Below are positions 25,025-36,640 of a stretch of 64,000 bases of DNA, in pieces. The stretch's first letter is position 1. Each line of letters begins with the position of its first letter. The stretch is from positions 1 through 64,000 of the forward strand of contig JAEUBA010000064.1 of the NCBI GenBank assembly GCA_018257865.1. Reading direction: 5' to 3'. The notes under the pieces were generated by a model, which was not told where the DNA came from, did no database searches, and saw nothing but the letters and a program-made list of their open reading frames with translations. The position numbers and the translations under genes were made by a program. Origin of the DNA: Stereocaulon alpinum. Lineage: Eukaryota; Ascomycota; Lecanoromycetes; Lecanorales; Stereocaulaceae.

Positions 25025-28000
25025 ATGGCCAGGGGAATCTCAGCATTGAGGGCATCTGCCCTCAAGTCCAGTGAGTACCTAAACGATACATCACAGAGCT
25101 TCGAGAAGATGACCAATTACTGAATTTCTACCAGGGAATGAACCATCTCCAGTTCAACAGCCCAGAAAGAGAGGCAGACCGTCGAAAAGCAAGGCTGTAA
25201 TCTTAGATTCGGAAGATATGGACTGGGATGACGATGCCCCGTCAGAAAAAGAGTCTGCGCCAACTCTCGCTCGGCAAGTGTTGAGAAAGGTCGTTATTCC
25301 AACCTACAGTCGCTCTTCGATCGGCTCCTCGCTCTCAAGCACCCGCGATCAGTCAAGTGAATATGATACACCAGCTACAAGTGCAATTGCAACACCCGCA
25401 GAATCACTTGTCAAAGGAGGCAGGGCCAAGAATAGGCTCAACATGTCGAACGCATCAGCCAAAGGAAAGAGAAGGCGAGTAGAATTTGACGATATGGTCG
25501 GCGCTGATGCAGATCTGGCTCGAAGATTGCAGGAAGAGGAGTACGGAGAGGAGCCGCAGAAGTATTCAAGATCTGGTAAAGTATCGAGGAGCCTCATTGT
25601 GGATTCCGAAGATGATGATGACCCGCTCTCGGAAATCAATGACTTTCCGGATGATATGCCCACACGGAGAAAGTACAAGTCAAACGACTGGGTCCCTCCG
25701 ACATCACGACGCCGCGTCGGGAATCCAGCCCTGGAAGCCTCTTCGGACGATGAAGACGACCAGCCTCAACGGAAAAAACCCAAGACGACCCCTCGTGCAT
25801 CTTTGCCGTTACGTGCTGCCCGCGAGAGTGCAAGCAAGTCATTGAAGGAGGGTGTCTCTCGCCATGTTCTAGATAGCGATGACTCCGAACTGTCTGACCT
25901 GCAATCTGATGTGTTGGACTCGGATGTAGACTCTGATATGTTCGAAGATGAAGATGAAGTCGAGGACGAAGACGAAGATTCAGAGGCAGACAACACCACA
26001 GCGGCAGGGATTGCTGCGCTGGCCACTGCATCTGCACATTCGGCCACTACTCCGACCGTTAGGGCGCGACGCATAGTCCCGAGAGGAAGGCGGCACAGGT
26101 ATCGCGTACCTAGGGTAAGAGAGCCTCGTAGATTTCATCATGCTGCGACTAACGCATATTAGGTGGATCAAGAGCGGGCCAAACTGGAAAGGGCGCATCC
26201 GGAGATAAAAACCATGTGGGAAGAGCTCAAGAACGTTCCTATGATACAACCTTCCCAAGCTGCGCAACCGGATACTATTACACGCAAACTCAAATCTTTC
26301 CAGCTTGAGGGCCTGGACTGGATGATCAAGCAAGAGCAATCTCAGTGGAAGGGAGGACTTCTAGGCGATGAGATGGGCATGGGCAAGACGATCCAGGCTG
26401 TTTCGTTGATCATGAGCGACTATCCTGCCAAAGATCCAACATTGGTTGTGGTTCCGCCTGTTGCACTGATGCAATGGCAGAATGAAATCCGAGAATACAC
26501 AGATGGTAAACTCAAGGTGCTTGTTTATCACAACACTAACCCCAAGGTCAAAAATCTGAGCATGAAGGATCTCAAAGATTTCGATGTAATCATGATCTCC
26601 TACTCCGGGCTGGAGTCTACATATCGCAAACAATCTAAGGGCTGGAAACGTGAGGATGGCCTTGTCAAAGAGAACAGCAAGATTCATGCAATCAAGTATC
26701 ATCGGCTGATACTTGACGAAGCACACAACATCAAGTCACGTACTACCGGAGGTAAAGGATATCTTCATAGCAGGCTACGAGACACATACTGATGATGCTT
26801 CTAGTCGCTAAGGCATGCTTCGCGTTAAACGCCGACCACAAATGGTGCCTCTCTGGTACGCCAGTGCAAAACCGTATCGGCGAATTTTTTTCACTTCTCC
26901 GCTTCCTGCAGATCCGGCCTTTTGCATGTTACTTTTGCAAATCGTGCAAATGTGCGGAGCTCCATTGGGAACAAGACGAGTCTAAGAGTTGTAAGAGCTG
27001 TAAACACACCGGTTTCCAACATGTCTCGGTTTTTAACCAGGAATTGCTGAATCCGATCACACAAAACGAGGACATCGAACTTCGTCGAGAAGCATTGAAG
27101 AAGTTGCGTCTAGTCACTGATCGGATCATGTTGCGACGAATGAAGCGTGACCACACGGCTTCGATGGAGCTTCCACCCAAGGAAGTCATCATTCACAATG
27201 AATTCTTTGGCGAGATCGAGAGAGACTTTTCTTCGAGCATCATGTCCAACACTACCCGCAAATTCGATACCTACGTTGCTTCCGGAGTCATGCTCAACAA
27301 TTATGCCAATATCTTCGGTCTCATCATGCAGATGCGCCAAGTTGCCAACCACCCGGACCTAATTCTCAAAAAGCATGCCGAAGGTGGACAAAATGTGTTG
27401 GTCTGCAGCATCTGTGACGAAACCGCCGAAGAACCCATTCGCTCGCGCTGTCATCACGAGTTTTGTCGGAAGTGTGCTAAGGATTACGTACGAGCTTCCG
27501 AAAATGAGTCCCCTGATTGTCCACGCTGTCACATACCTTTATCCATTGACTTCGACCAGCCGGACATTGAGCAAGACGAAGAAAATGTCAAGAAGAACTC
27601 GATCATCAATCGTATCAAAATGGAGAACTGGACTTCATCAACAAAGATCGAGATGTTGGTCTATGATCTCTACAAGTTGAGAAGCCAAAAGCAAACGCAC
27701 AAGTCGATCGTTTTCTCGCAGTTCACCTCCATGTTGCAGCTTGTTGAATGGCGCCTTCGCCGGGCTGGATTCAACACTGTCATGTTAGACGGTAGCATGA
27801 GTCCCGCCCAGCGCCAGAAATCCATCGAATACTTCATGGACAACACCAACGTCGAAGTCTTCCTCGTCTCTCTCAAAGCCGGAGGCGTAGCCTTGAACTT
27901 GACCGAAGCCTCGAGAGTCTTCATCATCGACCCGTAAGTCCATTTCTCCCCGTCCACTTGAAACCCCAACTAACCACTCTCCAGCTGGTGGAACCCCGCC

Positions 28001-28213
28001 GCCGAATGGCAATCCGCCGACCGATGCCATCGTATCGGCCAGAAGCGTCCTTGCGTCATTACTCGCCTCTGTATCGAAGACTCGGTCGAGTCGCGTATGG
28101 TGATGTTGCAGGAAAAGAAGGCGAATATGATTAATGGGACTATCAATAATGATCAGGTCGCTATGGAGAAGCTTACGCCTGAGGATATGCAGTTTCTTTT
28201 CCGGGGAAGCTAG
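25025..28213 (+). CDS. RAD16: DNA repair protein Rad16 (SNF2-family ATPase with RING finger)
   Basis: Rad16 is the Swi2/Snf2 ATPase and RING subunit of NEF4 for global-genome nucleotide excision repair in chromatin. Exons 25,025-25,070, 25,135-26,114, 26,163-26,751, 26,805-27,933 and 27,985-28,213 give 990 aa. A long acidic/basic N-terminus (residues 1-340) precedes the helicase: Walker A GDEMGMGKT near residue 411, DEAH box LDEAHNIKS near 520, SGTPVQN. Next come CYFCK...CKSC cysteines and a C3HC4 RING near 738-785 (CSICDE...CHHEFCRKC...CPRC). The helicase C domain follows (MLDGSMSP, SLKAGGVALNLTEA, WWNPAAEWQ, CHRIGQKR). Introns have good signals (GACTAAC branch in the second). The start in the 46-nt first exon (MARGISALRAS) is inferred from phase and a GTGAGT donor. 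Confidence 0.93.
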
Positions 28214-28618
28214 ATCAATTATTGTCCCTCGAGGACATTGATGCAAAAGATATCCCATACCCCAAGGGTATTGAAGCAGGGATTCGAGAGTCGCTAAGTC
28301 GACTTGGTAGATATGGGATGGAAGGAGGAAAGATTGTCAGCTTACGCATTGTTATTATTCACAGCGTCTTTGAGCAGCATTGTTTCTTCAGCATACGCAT
28401 TCGGAGGGCAGAGGGTGCAGGCATTCGAAAGCTCGAGCTATGCAAGGAATCAGGGAGCATGTCATAGCTGTGAGAGAGAATGAGCTATGTTTTCGAGTAT
28501 CTATCTAGCTAGCTATCATCGTGTATGTATTATATGTACTGTTAGTCCCTCGCTGTTAATGCTTGGCTATGTACATTTCTCGTCTTACGTTCTATATACA
28601 AATCTACACATCTACAAT
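28214..28618. other. Convergent intergenic region
   Basis: Holds the 3' UTRs of RAD16 and of the minus-strand thioesterase-like gene. Short open frames here have no domain signal. Confidence 0.6.
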
Positions 28619-29689
28619 CTACAACTTACTCCCCCTCCCATCCATATTCCTCTCCGCCCCCACAATCAACGCAATATGCGTACTAAGCGCCACCACCTCC
28701 CCCTCCCTATCCCAAACCTCCACCTCCAAGTCCATCCGTCCATTCCGTATCGCCTTACTCCTCACTCGTGAAAATAACCACTCTACACCTTCATCGGGAA
28801 GCGCTTTCTTGAAATCTATGTTTAGGACGACGGTGGGGTACCAGTGTTTTGCCCAGTGGGATCTATCTTGGGGTAATGGGTCTGAGGTTTTTGAGGTGGG
28901 TTGAGGGTTGGGTTGGGGTTGGGATTTTGTTTGGTTGGAGGCGGAGTCGATGTCAGAGGGGGTGTAGACTGTTTCTGTTATTTGGGGAAAGGTATCTGCT
29001 ACGCAGCCGATGCTCTCTTGTGTGAATTTCTGGCCGTTTGTTAGGCGGAGCCATTGGTCTATTATTGCTTGTCCTTTTCCTCCTTCTTCGCCTTCGACTA
29101 CGGTTTGTCGTTTGCGTGGGAGGTAGGATGAGATGTGGCGGCCTGCTTTGCGGAAGTTTGTGAAGGGTTTTTCGAAGTAGGTCCAGTTGGGGTCGTCATT
29201 GCTTTTTAGAGCGTCTGTGGAGGATAGTGGTGGGGGAGGGGGGGTGAGGGTGTAGTTTGTAGGGAGGGAGACGCCGGTTTCGGTATGCAGGTTCGATTGC
29301 GTTAGGTAGCCTACTACGCAGGGAGGTTGGTTTCTTTGGGAAAGGGAGATGTGGATTGTGGATGTTCGGCGGCCGAGTTTGGATTCTGAGACGACGAATG
29401 TTGCGGGGCCAATGGAGGTGCGGCGGAGGAAGGACAGCTGGATGGATATGGTGTGGGGTTGGTTGTAGGATTTAAGGGTTGTGCTGAAGTGGAGCTTTGC
29501 AACGGTGAGGAAGCAGGATGTTACGTATCCGCCGTGCGGTACTGCCGCTGGGATTAATAAAGGTTTGGAAGGGTATGAAGTACGTTAAAGAAGCGCACCA
29601 CTGCCTATGCACCAGTCGGGGTGGAAGTTGGCGGAGTAGGTGTTAGAGTTGATGGGGCGTACGGAGGTTGCGTCCGCGAAGGAAGCCAT
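28619..29689 (-). CDS. Acyl-CoA thioesterase-like hotdog protein
   Basis: Two minus-strand exons, about 29,689-29,599 and 29,547-28,619, give about 339 aa. The N-terminus MASFADATSVRPINSNTYSA, then FHPDWCIG and, after the intron, AVPHGGYVTSCFLTVAK match the start of fungal thioesterase-superfamily (TesB/4HBT_3-like double hotdog) proteins, where GG is the hotdog-helix signature. A second hotdog-like half ends with FSRVRSKAIRNGRMDLEVEVWD and ALSTHIALIV. The family hydrolyses acyl-CoA or related thioesters; the substrate is unknown. The donor is ambiguous (GTGGTG or GTGCGC three bases apart, both in phase). The second exon has no early Met, so it is easily missed by ATG-based ORF finding. Confidence 0.8.
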
Positions 29690-30207
29690 AGCGTGTCAGA
29701 TGTCAGTTGGGATCGTCAATGCGTGCGTGGACATGTCTTGGACTTAGTAAGATGCCCGACTGACGTTGCATCGTTGCATCGTTGCAGGAAACAAGGCAGA
29801 TTGGGAGATCCTGTCGGAGATCTGGTTCCTGGATCCGCAATTATTGTTTCGTGTGGGTGCGAGCGTACTGGACCTCGGCAGGTCTCAAGAGCTATTAGTA
29901 GGGCAGGGGGGAGATCTAGCCCTCAATCTTTTCCTCTTCTGGTGCCCTTGTATGCGCACATTGCTCTCCTTATCGAGACACGATTTACAGCGGAGACTCT
30001 CAGATTCGTAGGTACGATCTTGTTAAGTGGTACAGTAATCCAAACTCAAGCTTTATTCGTCCACCCGGCGACAATAATTAAGACATACTACTTAGAGCCT
30101 TACTCATCTGCATACAATCATTATGTAGTCAGTGAACATCAGCATGTTTCCCTATAGAGAGTGCCGAATAGAGATCGCCATCATTGTTAGTGATACTGTA
30201 GTACTTC
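29690..30207. other. Intergenic region between the thioesterase-like and PTH11-like genes
   Basis: About 520 bp: 5' region of the thioesterase-like gene and 3' region of the next gene. Open frames on the plus strand here show no domain and are not called. Confidence 0.5.
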
Positions 30208-31812
30208 TCAGAAGAGTTGATCCATGTAATCCATCCTCGCGGAACTGATCAATGTAACCTCCGTCTTGACCATAATCCTCCTTTGCGGTGTCTCCATGGC
30301 CTCCATGTCCATCTCGTCCTCATAGCCCGCATGCCTACCTCTTCCACCATGCACATGGACGTCAAAGCCCCAATTCGCATCAGGTTCAGTGCCCATATCG
30401 CGCAGTCGGCTAAAATCTCTCGGCCTCGAGTCGACATTCGCGCCTTTGCTGGGGCTCCATATAAATCGTGAAGAGGCATTGCTGCCATAGTCTTGGTCGC
30501 CTTTAGACCGAGAGCCTTTGAAGTCGGGCCCGTGATAGGTATCCGACACAAGACGCTTGAAGAGAGGGCGCAGGCTGGGGATGCAGGCGCTGACGACGCC
30601 CATGGTGGTATCGGTAGTGTTCCAGATGCTGGCGTTTATGTAGTTCCCTAGGATTTTGTTAGTATAGGTTCTGAGTAGAGAGAGTAGAAGCGGAGTCACA
30701 TGAAAGGTCAATGTATTCAAGGCGGGAGAGGACAACGAGTCGGATGATGTTGCACAGGCAGACGCTGTGTTCTGGTGTCAGCTTTGAGCACGTATACGAA
30801 ATTTTTTGCATGCTTACAATCCGGCAACACAGAAGATGGATGTCAACATAAATTTCTGGCCCTTCGTTGTCCGCAATCGCCATAGTAAGGGTATGGGCTA
30901 AACCATATGAGTAACTTTAACATTTACTTCACCTTTTGGAGATCGTACCATAAAAAGGATGATGAAATCTAAAGCACAATTGATACCTCCGGGTACCAAG
31001 ATGACCAAGTTGCTATCAAGGCAGGTTGCCGTAAGTCTATACTGAACTTCCCAGAAAGCATGTACAGGAACACTGAGATTAGAATCAGTGCACAGGGCCA
31101 TATTTATTAGTCGTGGGTCCTCACCATTGCAATATGTCGACCAGCAAAGTGGCCAAGGCGAAACATGAAATTAAGGCAGTCATGATTGTTAGGACAATTC
31201 GAAGCTGGGCGATAGGAAATATCCTCCGGTAGAAGGCCAGGCTAGTAAACGTATGAGCAAGTCAGTCGTCCTTGTACTCGCGATCGATCCTTACATGGAG
31301 AGTCTAATGCAGAGGGTGGTGAGAGTGAAAAAGATTTCGTAGATCCATAATTCTTCGAGAAATCGCCCAGTGAAGTCTGGCGGAAGTGATTCTCTATGCC
31401 TGCCAAACCCAAGGTGGAGTCCTATCGGACAGTCAGAGAATTTGCGACGACTGCGTAAAGCTAGCCACTGACCCTGTAAGACGACGATGGGCAATGCATA
31501 GCACAGTAACTACGTAACAGTCAACTTTCCGTAGCTCAGCCGCCTGTGAAAAGATCACACCAACTCACCAATGCAAGTATGATGAGGAAGTCATCCCACT
31601 ATGCCAGTTGATTCATATCAGTATATAGCTTCAACCTATAGTACATTTCATCATACCCAATAACCCGCTTTTGAGATCCTTCTGGAGACGAGCCGCAGAA
31701 TGACGAAGATGGTTGGTAGTATTATGAGGACAATGTTGGAAGTTCTTATCCTTCCTTGCTGGTTCGCATAAGGGTCAAAGCCAGGACTCAAAGGTGGAGC
31801 CGTGGTAGCCAT
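30208..31812 (-). CDS. PTH11-type seven-transmembrane (rhodopsin-domain) integral membrane protein
   Basis: Nine small exons on the minus strand, all in phase: 31,812-31,657; 31,598-31,569; 31,509-31,473; 31,421-31,295; 31,241-31,125; 31,072-30,949; 30,897-30,818; 30,764-30,700; 30,647-30,208. The product is 391 aa. Family landmarks are in order: TM1 SNIVLIILPTIFVILRLVSR, the WWDDFLIILA motif at the exon 1/2 joint, GLHLGFGRH then LEELWIYEIFFTLTTLCIRLSI, AFYRRIF, CVPVHAFW, a TM segment ending DFIILFM, PIPLLWRLR, DLSWNYINASIWN and GVVSACIPSLRPLF. The tail is polar. These proteins are fungal-specific putative GPCRs of the plasma membrane; Magnaporthe Pth11 senses surfaces, but most ligands are unknown. 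The first exon also has an in-frame upstream ATG at 31,839. It lacks an N-terminal CFEM domain. Confidence 0.88.
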
Positions 31813-34638
31813 GATCACAGGTAGTAGTTGATGATACAAAAGGTCATCTCAACCGAGTCAATTGTAGCGAGCCAGAATTTGCTGAAGATTCAGACCCATC
31901 GTCTTGCGGATAAGCACGGAATGCGAAAGGACCATATACGAGAGAGATCGCTTTGTTCCATGCCTGGAGAAAAGGTGTTGGGTTTCTTGGTATGTGCTAC
32001 GCCGTGGAAGGCTCGACGTTGCATTTATGATTCGCTACACCAATTAGAACTAGATCTTTTTGCCGCTAAGTCTTATTCAAAGCAGGTACTGACGATCGTG
32101 CATCAGCAGGTCTGTCCCCATGTCGGAACTAGAAGGTGATGAACAAGGTGTTTGCAGAGCAAGCCGATGAGCTACGCCGCTACCGCACATGACACACCGC
32201 AAGCGAGGTGCGTATGTACGGAAGGAGACGATCCATTACTTCTAGAATGCATACCCATTCGCTACCTTTTGCTGAGCAATGCATTAGTGCATAGACTATT
32301 TCTGGCCCCTTTTGTGGTATAGTCTGTGTGTCGTGCGGAATATTTTGAGCGCGGGATTGACGTCCGAATCTGGTCTTCCCCGCTGTCAGTTCTTTGGAGG
32401 AGACTTAAGCTGAGGGAGCGTGGCCTGCGTCTGTCCGCCAGTGCGCATGGATGAATGTATCATGTCGTACATGATTCAGATTTATCGGCAGCATCGATTG
32501 GTCATTTTCGCAATTGGTGTGTTTCAGCTCGTTGAACAGGTCGGAGGGGCCACGACAAGGTCTATGGGCGCCGCGAACGGTCCCGTAGGCACAGCCCCTT
32601 GCCACGCGGGTTCGGTCAACTCCATAAATGGCTAGTGGAGGACCTTTTTTTATCAACTTTAACAAAACTGCGTATGCACAGAGCCTCGCCAAGTGTAGGG
32701 GTGCTGATTAGTCGTATCCTTGCAGACCTTGAGGTGGATCAAGAGGTGTGAAGCCGTCAGGTCCCCAGGCTCGCCAGGGTCAATGATGTTGGGGCGGAAG
32801 CTGACTGCATGCGCTATGGCGTTGCCGCGTGCTCTTTTGCATGCATGAACCCATGGAACAAGCTGATGCTCTGATACAAGGTAGTCGTATGTGGATCGGT
32901 AGGCTCATTGGTGATGGAAGGATCCTAGGTGTTACTTCGGGGGTTTCTTATGCACGCTGATCTACATGGCACTCATATCAAGCCGTCTATTGTTCGAGAT
33001 CAAACACTCGAGCCGTTACACCGCCTGCTGCAGGTAGATTTTCTGGACTGCCAACCCTTCTTGAACACGTCTCATTTTGTGCCTGAATGCTGCATGAGTG
33101 CTCTCTGTGCACCAGCCGGGAAAGCATTCCTGAACTACATCAGTTCTGTTCGTGGCTTAAATTTCTTCTTCCGCAATAATGCCAATCTCAGTAGACCTTT
33201 CTCCATCCGAGCCCTTTACTGATTTCGCGAGGGTGCACCTTAGACCCACTAATGTGTCACTACCGCATATCCTTGCGCTGGTTTTCTGTTAATCAAGATC
33301 CAGTTTTGGCTGAAGAGGTCTCACCACACTGCACCCAAAACCTCTCACAGACTGTTACTCGGGGATGTCAGGTGAATAGTAGTTACTGGACCCACCAGCT
33401 CTATGAAAAAGTGCCCCAAAAGAATGTTTCCCGCCAATGACAAGCCCACAAATTGCCATTACAGCCTGTGGACTCCGACGCCTTGAGATGTGCCAGCCTC
33501 CATAAGCACAATGCAACATCAGCCCTCCTGTTCCTGTGCTCTATCAGCGCTTCAGCACTATCATCCCAGCTCTGCCAAAGCGCCCAATCATAGAGCAACA
33601 AACATGGACTCGCCAATCGATCTCAGAGTGTAAAGACATTCCTCGCCACGCATCACGCAATCCCATTCATCGCTAAAGCGATGTACCAAAATTATCTCGA
33701 TCAGCGATCAAGTGTGCTGCAGCCTACCGCAAATACTAGTGCACATGATGGCGGAGTGCCGTCTATTGACATGAAGCAGGCCCTTAGGTAGTAGTGTGCT
33801 GATTCCATTGGTTGACATGATGGACAAGCACTCCCTGGATGGCTTCCAGAATATGCATACATGGAGCATGACGCTCTTCTTATCTGTACTTTCTCGGGCT
33901 ACTGTTTCCCTGAGTATTCACAAAGCTGATAGATATGGTAAGACTCCGCGATAAGATATTGTGGGTAAAGAAATAAGTCACAAGATTGGCATAGCCCCAT
34001 GAGAAGAAAGGCGCAGCCAAACGTAGTGGGCATGTCAAGACGTACCCAAAATCGAAAAGCACGTAATCCTTGTGAAGAGGAACTGCAGGCGATGAAACCG
34101 TGCGAACCTTCTAGCGTGAAGCACAAGATCGAAGGTCGGTTTTGCTCTGTTCCTGACTGTTTGCAGCTCCTGCCAATAAAGGGCGTAGATCATGAACTAC
34201 ACAATTCTCTGTCTCTGACTAGTCGCCACATCCTTCACCTCGGCAATGTTGCCTGTTAACGAATCAGCTACACGGGTTCATCGTGTATCGGGATGTATGA
34301 ACCTGCCTAGTATGTATTTTCCATTGGTGTTATCTGCTTTGCTATGGGTCTAAGTTAGGGTTTATCTATTGAGCATGAGCAAATTGAGCCCAGTCGGATC
34401 GATTTTTCAGCACAGACGGCATATGATACATTTTGGAATAAACGTTGCAAGCCATCTACTAGGCCTCTGAGAGTGCGTGACAGATGTATCATACACTAGA
34501 GCAAAAAGGAAACCTTTTCCCCTCCCCCAACGAATGTAGAGCTTGTCCTACGATCCTTGGTAGACATGGAATCCCTGCGCAATTACTGGCCACGCCCCAT
34601 TAAGAGTCCAAGGAAACAATGGACTTCCATATATTGTG
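31813..34638. other. Gene-poor stretch, no supported gene
   Basis: About 2.8 kb with only short, overlapping ORFs on both strands and no recognisable domain, tRNA, TIR or LTR. CA/TG dinucleotides are normal, so it is not RIP-mutated. Short hydrophobic open frames (for example minus strand 33,899-34,126) could be remnants of a decayed membrane-protein gene, but I cannot join them convincingly. Confidence 0.5.
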
Positions 34639-35157
34639 TTACCGTCCCCATGGAATACCCACCAGGCACTTTCCAAAAGCCTTCCCGGCAGCCCTGCCTT
34701 CATCCTTCCACCTTGTAATCCCACCTTTCAGCCACAGCCCGGTCAGCAAACATAGGAACAGAGACCCTCCAACCGCTTCCATAGCGTAGGTTAGGCCGTC
34801 TACCGGATTCTTGAAGTCTCCATCAATCATCTTGCTGATGGAGACAAGGCCCCTAATCAGCATTGTGAGCAAGATGTCGACTTCCAACCCTGCGTCCCCT
34901 GGCTCAAGAAATCTTGACAACAGCGCATGTGAGCAGGCAGAACAGCCTGCGAAAAGTAGCATGCAGGTGGTGAAGTATAGTGTCAGCCATGCCTGGCCTT
35001 CGAAGGCTGCGCAATCACGACACGTTCTGGTGGCATCCAGGCATAGCTACGAAGGAGGTCCGTTGGTAGTATTGCAGTGAGAGAGTGTTCTTGGGGTAAA
35101 TGTAACGATGACAGAGGTTCTCAAGCCCAATGGTTTGAAGGGCTGGTTGGTGGCCAT
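34639..35157 (-). CDS. Hypothetical small membrane protein
   Basis: The main minus-strand open frame (34,639 to about 35,025) encodes hydrophobic segments (WLTLYFTTCMLLFAGCSACS, and GGSLFLCLLTGLWLKGG) separated by a polar loop, ending GKCLVGIPWGR. A preceding exon from ATG 35,157 (MATNQPFKPLGLRTS) can be joined in phase if a weak GTTACA donor pairs with the TTCGTAG acceptor. About 145 aa. I do not recognise the family. Clean hydrophobic pattern and reading length favour a real coding exon; the 5' structure is uncertain. Confidence 0.4.
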
Positions 35158-35243
35158 TTGCGTAGTTGCCGTGGGAGGTTGAAATAAGTGATTCTGCTGT
35201 CTGTAAGGGCTGGGGAAACTTTTAGTGCCGTTGCTTAGGGTGT

Positions 35244-35850
35244 TTAATCATGAGTACTGTTGTGAGTGCCGGAATGCTGCCCGAAATGCCCGTGGTTTTG
35301 GTTATGCTGCTGGGGGAGGTTGAGCAAGTTGTCGAGGATTTCGACGCAGGTAAAAAGCTTATGCAGGAGCATGTACCCTCGCAGTTGCCATGATGATTTC
35401 GGTGAGTCCGCAACGTAACTGCCAATATATGTGATGACAAGCTGCATACTTCGTAATAACCTGGCCAAATGCCCAGAGAGTTGTGCATTCCTTACTCGGT
35501 GGCCACATAAACGCAGTCGAACTTGCCAACGCGAGCTGTCATCCCGTAAGTTAGAAGGGCTACAGCCCATAAACTCTTGCAACCTGCAATTTTCTCAATC
35601 AAAAAACAACGGATATCGCTGGAGACCGCGGCATCAATATCTCAGCCCCTTCCGGGAGTCCAAGGTTTGTAACACTGTTCATCTGCAACTCTTCGACAAC
35701 TAGATAGGTTCGCTCTCGCGGGCTAATGGCCGGCATGCAATGATTGACCGACGTCATTGCATCGTCCTTGCGCCTCTCAATGTACACAAAGGAACCTTCG
35801 GCTCTTCCGAATCCGGGTATATTGGCGTAGCGGAGGACTCCGTACGTCAT
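35244..35850 (-). CDS. Hypothetical protein, uncertain exon structure
   Basis: Three minus-strand open segments look coding: 35,850 to about 35,680 (LRYANIPGFGRAEGSFVYIE...ISPRERTYLVVEELQ); about 35,600-35,505 (CKSLWAVALLTYGMTARVGK); and about 35,461-35,244 (LLRSMQLVITYIGSYVADSP...KLFTCVEILDNLLNLPQQH). The last two join in phase through a GTAAGG donor and GGCCAG acceptor (43 bp). The first joint is poorly supported. Together they would give about 165 aa ending in a His/Gln/Asn-rich tail. No family recognised. A decayed gene or part of a longer gene with the 34,639-35,157 frame is possible. Confidence 0.35.
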
Positions 35851-35986
35851 TCATGAGCTTTCTCGTGCTGAGTCTCGGCCTCTTCTGACTAATCTCACGG
35901 TGGTGACTTAGCACGAGCCTTTCGTATCTCCGCTTCCAGAGTCGATATTTGTGCTACAATCCCCAAATATCAGCCAAGTCTTCAAG

Positions 35987-36218
35987 CTATGAAGGCGAGA
36001 AATGCCTACTATTCTTCTTCTCCCTGATCTCGTCGGTTTCGAGCTTGACCCATGTCCAATAGACTACCTGGTAGGTGAAGACGGCGCCGAGAAATACTTT
36101 CGCAATGGGGCGGCCGAAGCTTTTGTAGAAGCCCACCTGATTCTGTTAGTAAAGACTAAAGCTGTATTGTTGAGTGAGTAATTACATGGGGCGACATAGG
36201 CTTGGGGGTCTTGTCCAT
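35987..36218 (-). CDS. 60-aa single-transmembrane protein, likely mitochondrial inner membrane type
   Basis: Exons 36,218-36,186 and 36,136-35,987, joined in phase across a 49-bp intron with GTAATT donor, perfect TACTAAC branch site and CAG acceptor. The product starts MDKTPKPMSPH, continues VGFYKSFGRPIAKVFLGAVF, and has one membrane segment (about residues 24-41, ending TYQVVYWTWV) and a charged tail LETDEIREKKNSRHFSPS. Small proteins with a short basic N-terminus, one TM and a charged tail are typical of accessory subunits of fungal respiratory or ATP synthase complexes. I cannot name the exact family, so the role is inference. The intron signals make it a convincing small gene. Confidence 0.65.
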
Positions 36219-36640
36219 GTTCAAGCACGTAAGTAGCTCTGAGGTTACGAAAGATTTCTGCAGAAAGAGCACTTCGAGTCGAACGCTACTGTAGTTGGAA
36301 TCAACAGCAAACCTCAGGCATGCATTACGGTCCTGCTGCCTAAACAGCTAGTGTCAAGTGCTGATATAGCGAAAGGTAACGTGTCCGAAAATTGCTCAAA
36401 AAGCATATGAAGTGGGAGAGTTTGCGGAGAAAAGCCAACATCCGCCGAAGCTCACCCCCCCCCTACCTTTCACAACCAACGCACCGACTACACACTCTCC
36501 ACCACAACCCTTTACAACCAGCGATCTATCTTCGGCGGAGCTTCCAAATCAAGTCTGATACCCTACGAGACCTCTACACCACGAGCGACCACATCGCGAA
36601 ATCCCCTTTCAGGCTCTAAGCCTATTCCTATAAAGCCAGC
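36219..36640. other. Divergent region between the 60-aa protein gene and YSY6
   Basis: About 420 bp between two divergent small genes, holding both promoters. A C-run and a pyrimidine-rich tract (about 36,450-36,510) precede the YSY6 start. No further feature. Confidence 0.5.

Noticed and set aside
29621..30157. 178-codon plus-strand ORF
   Set aside because: It overlaps the first exon and promoter of the thioesterase-like gene antisense and has no domain.
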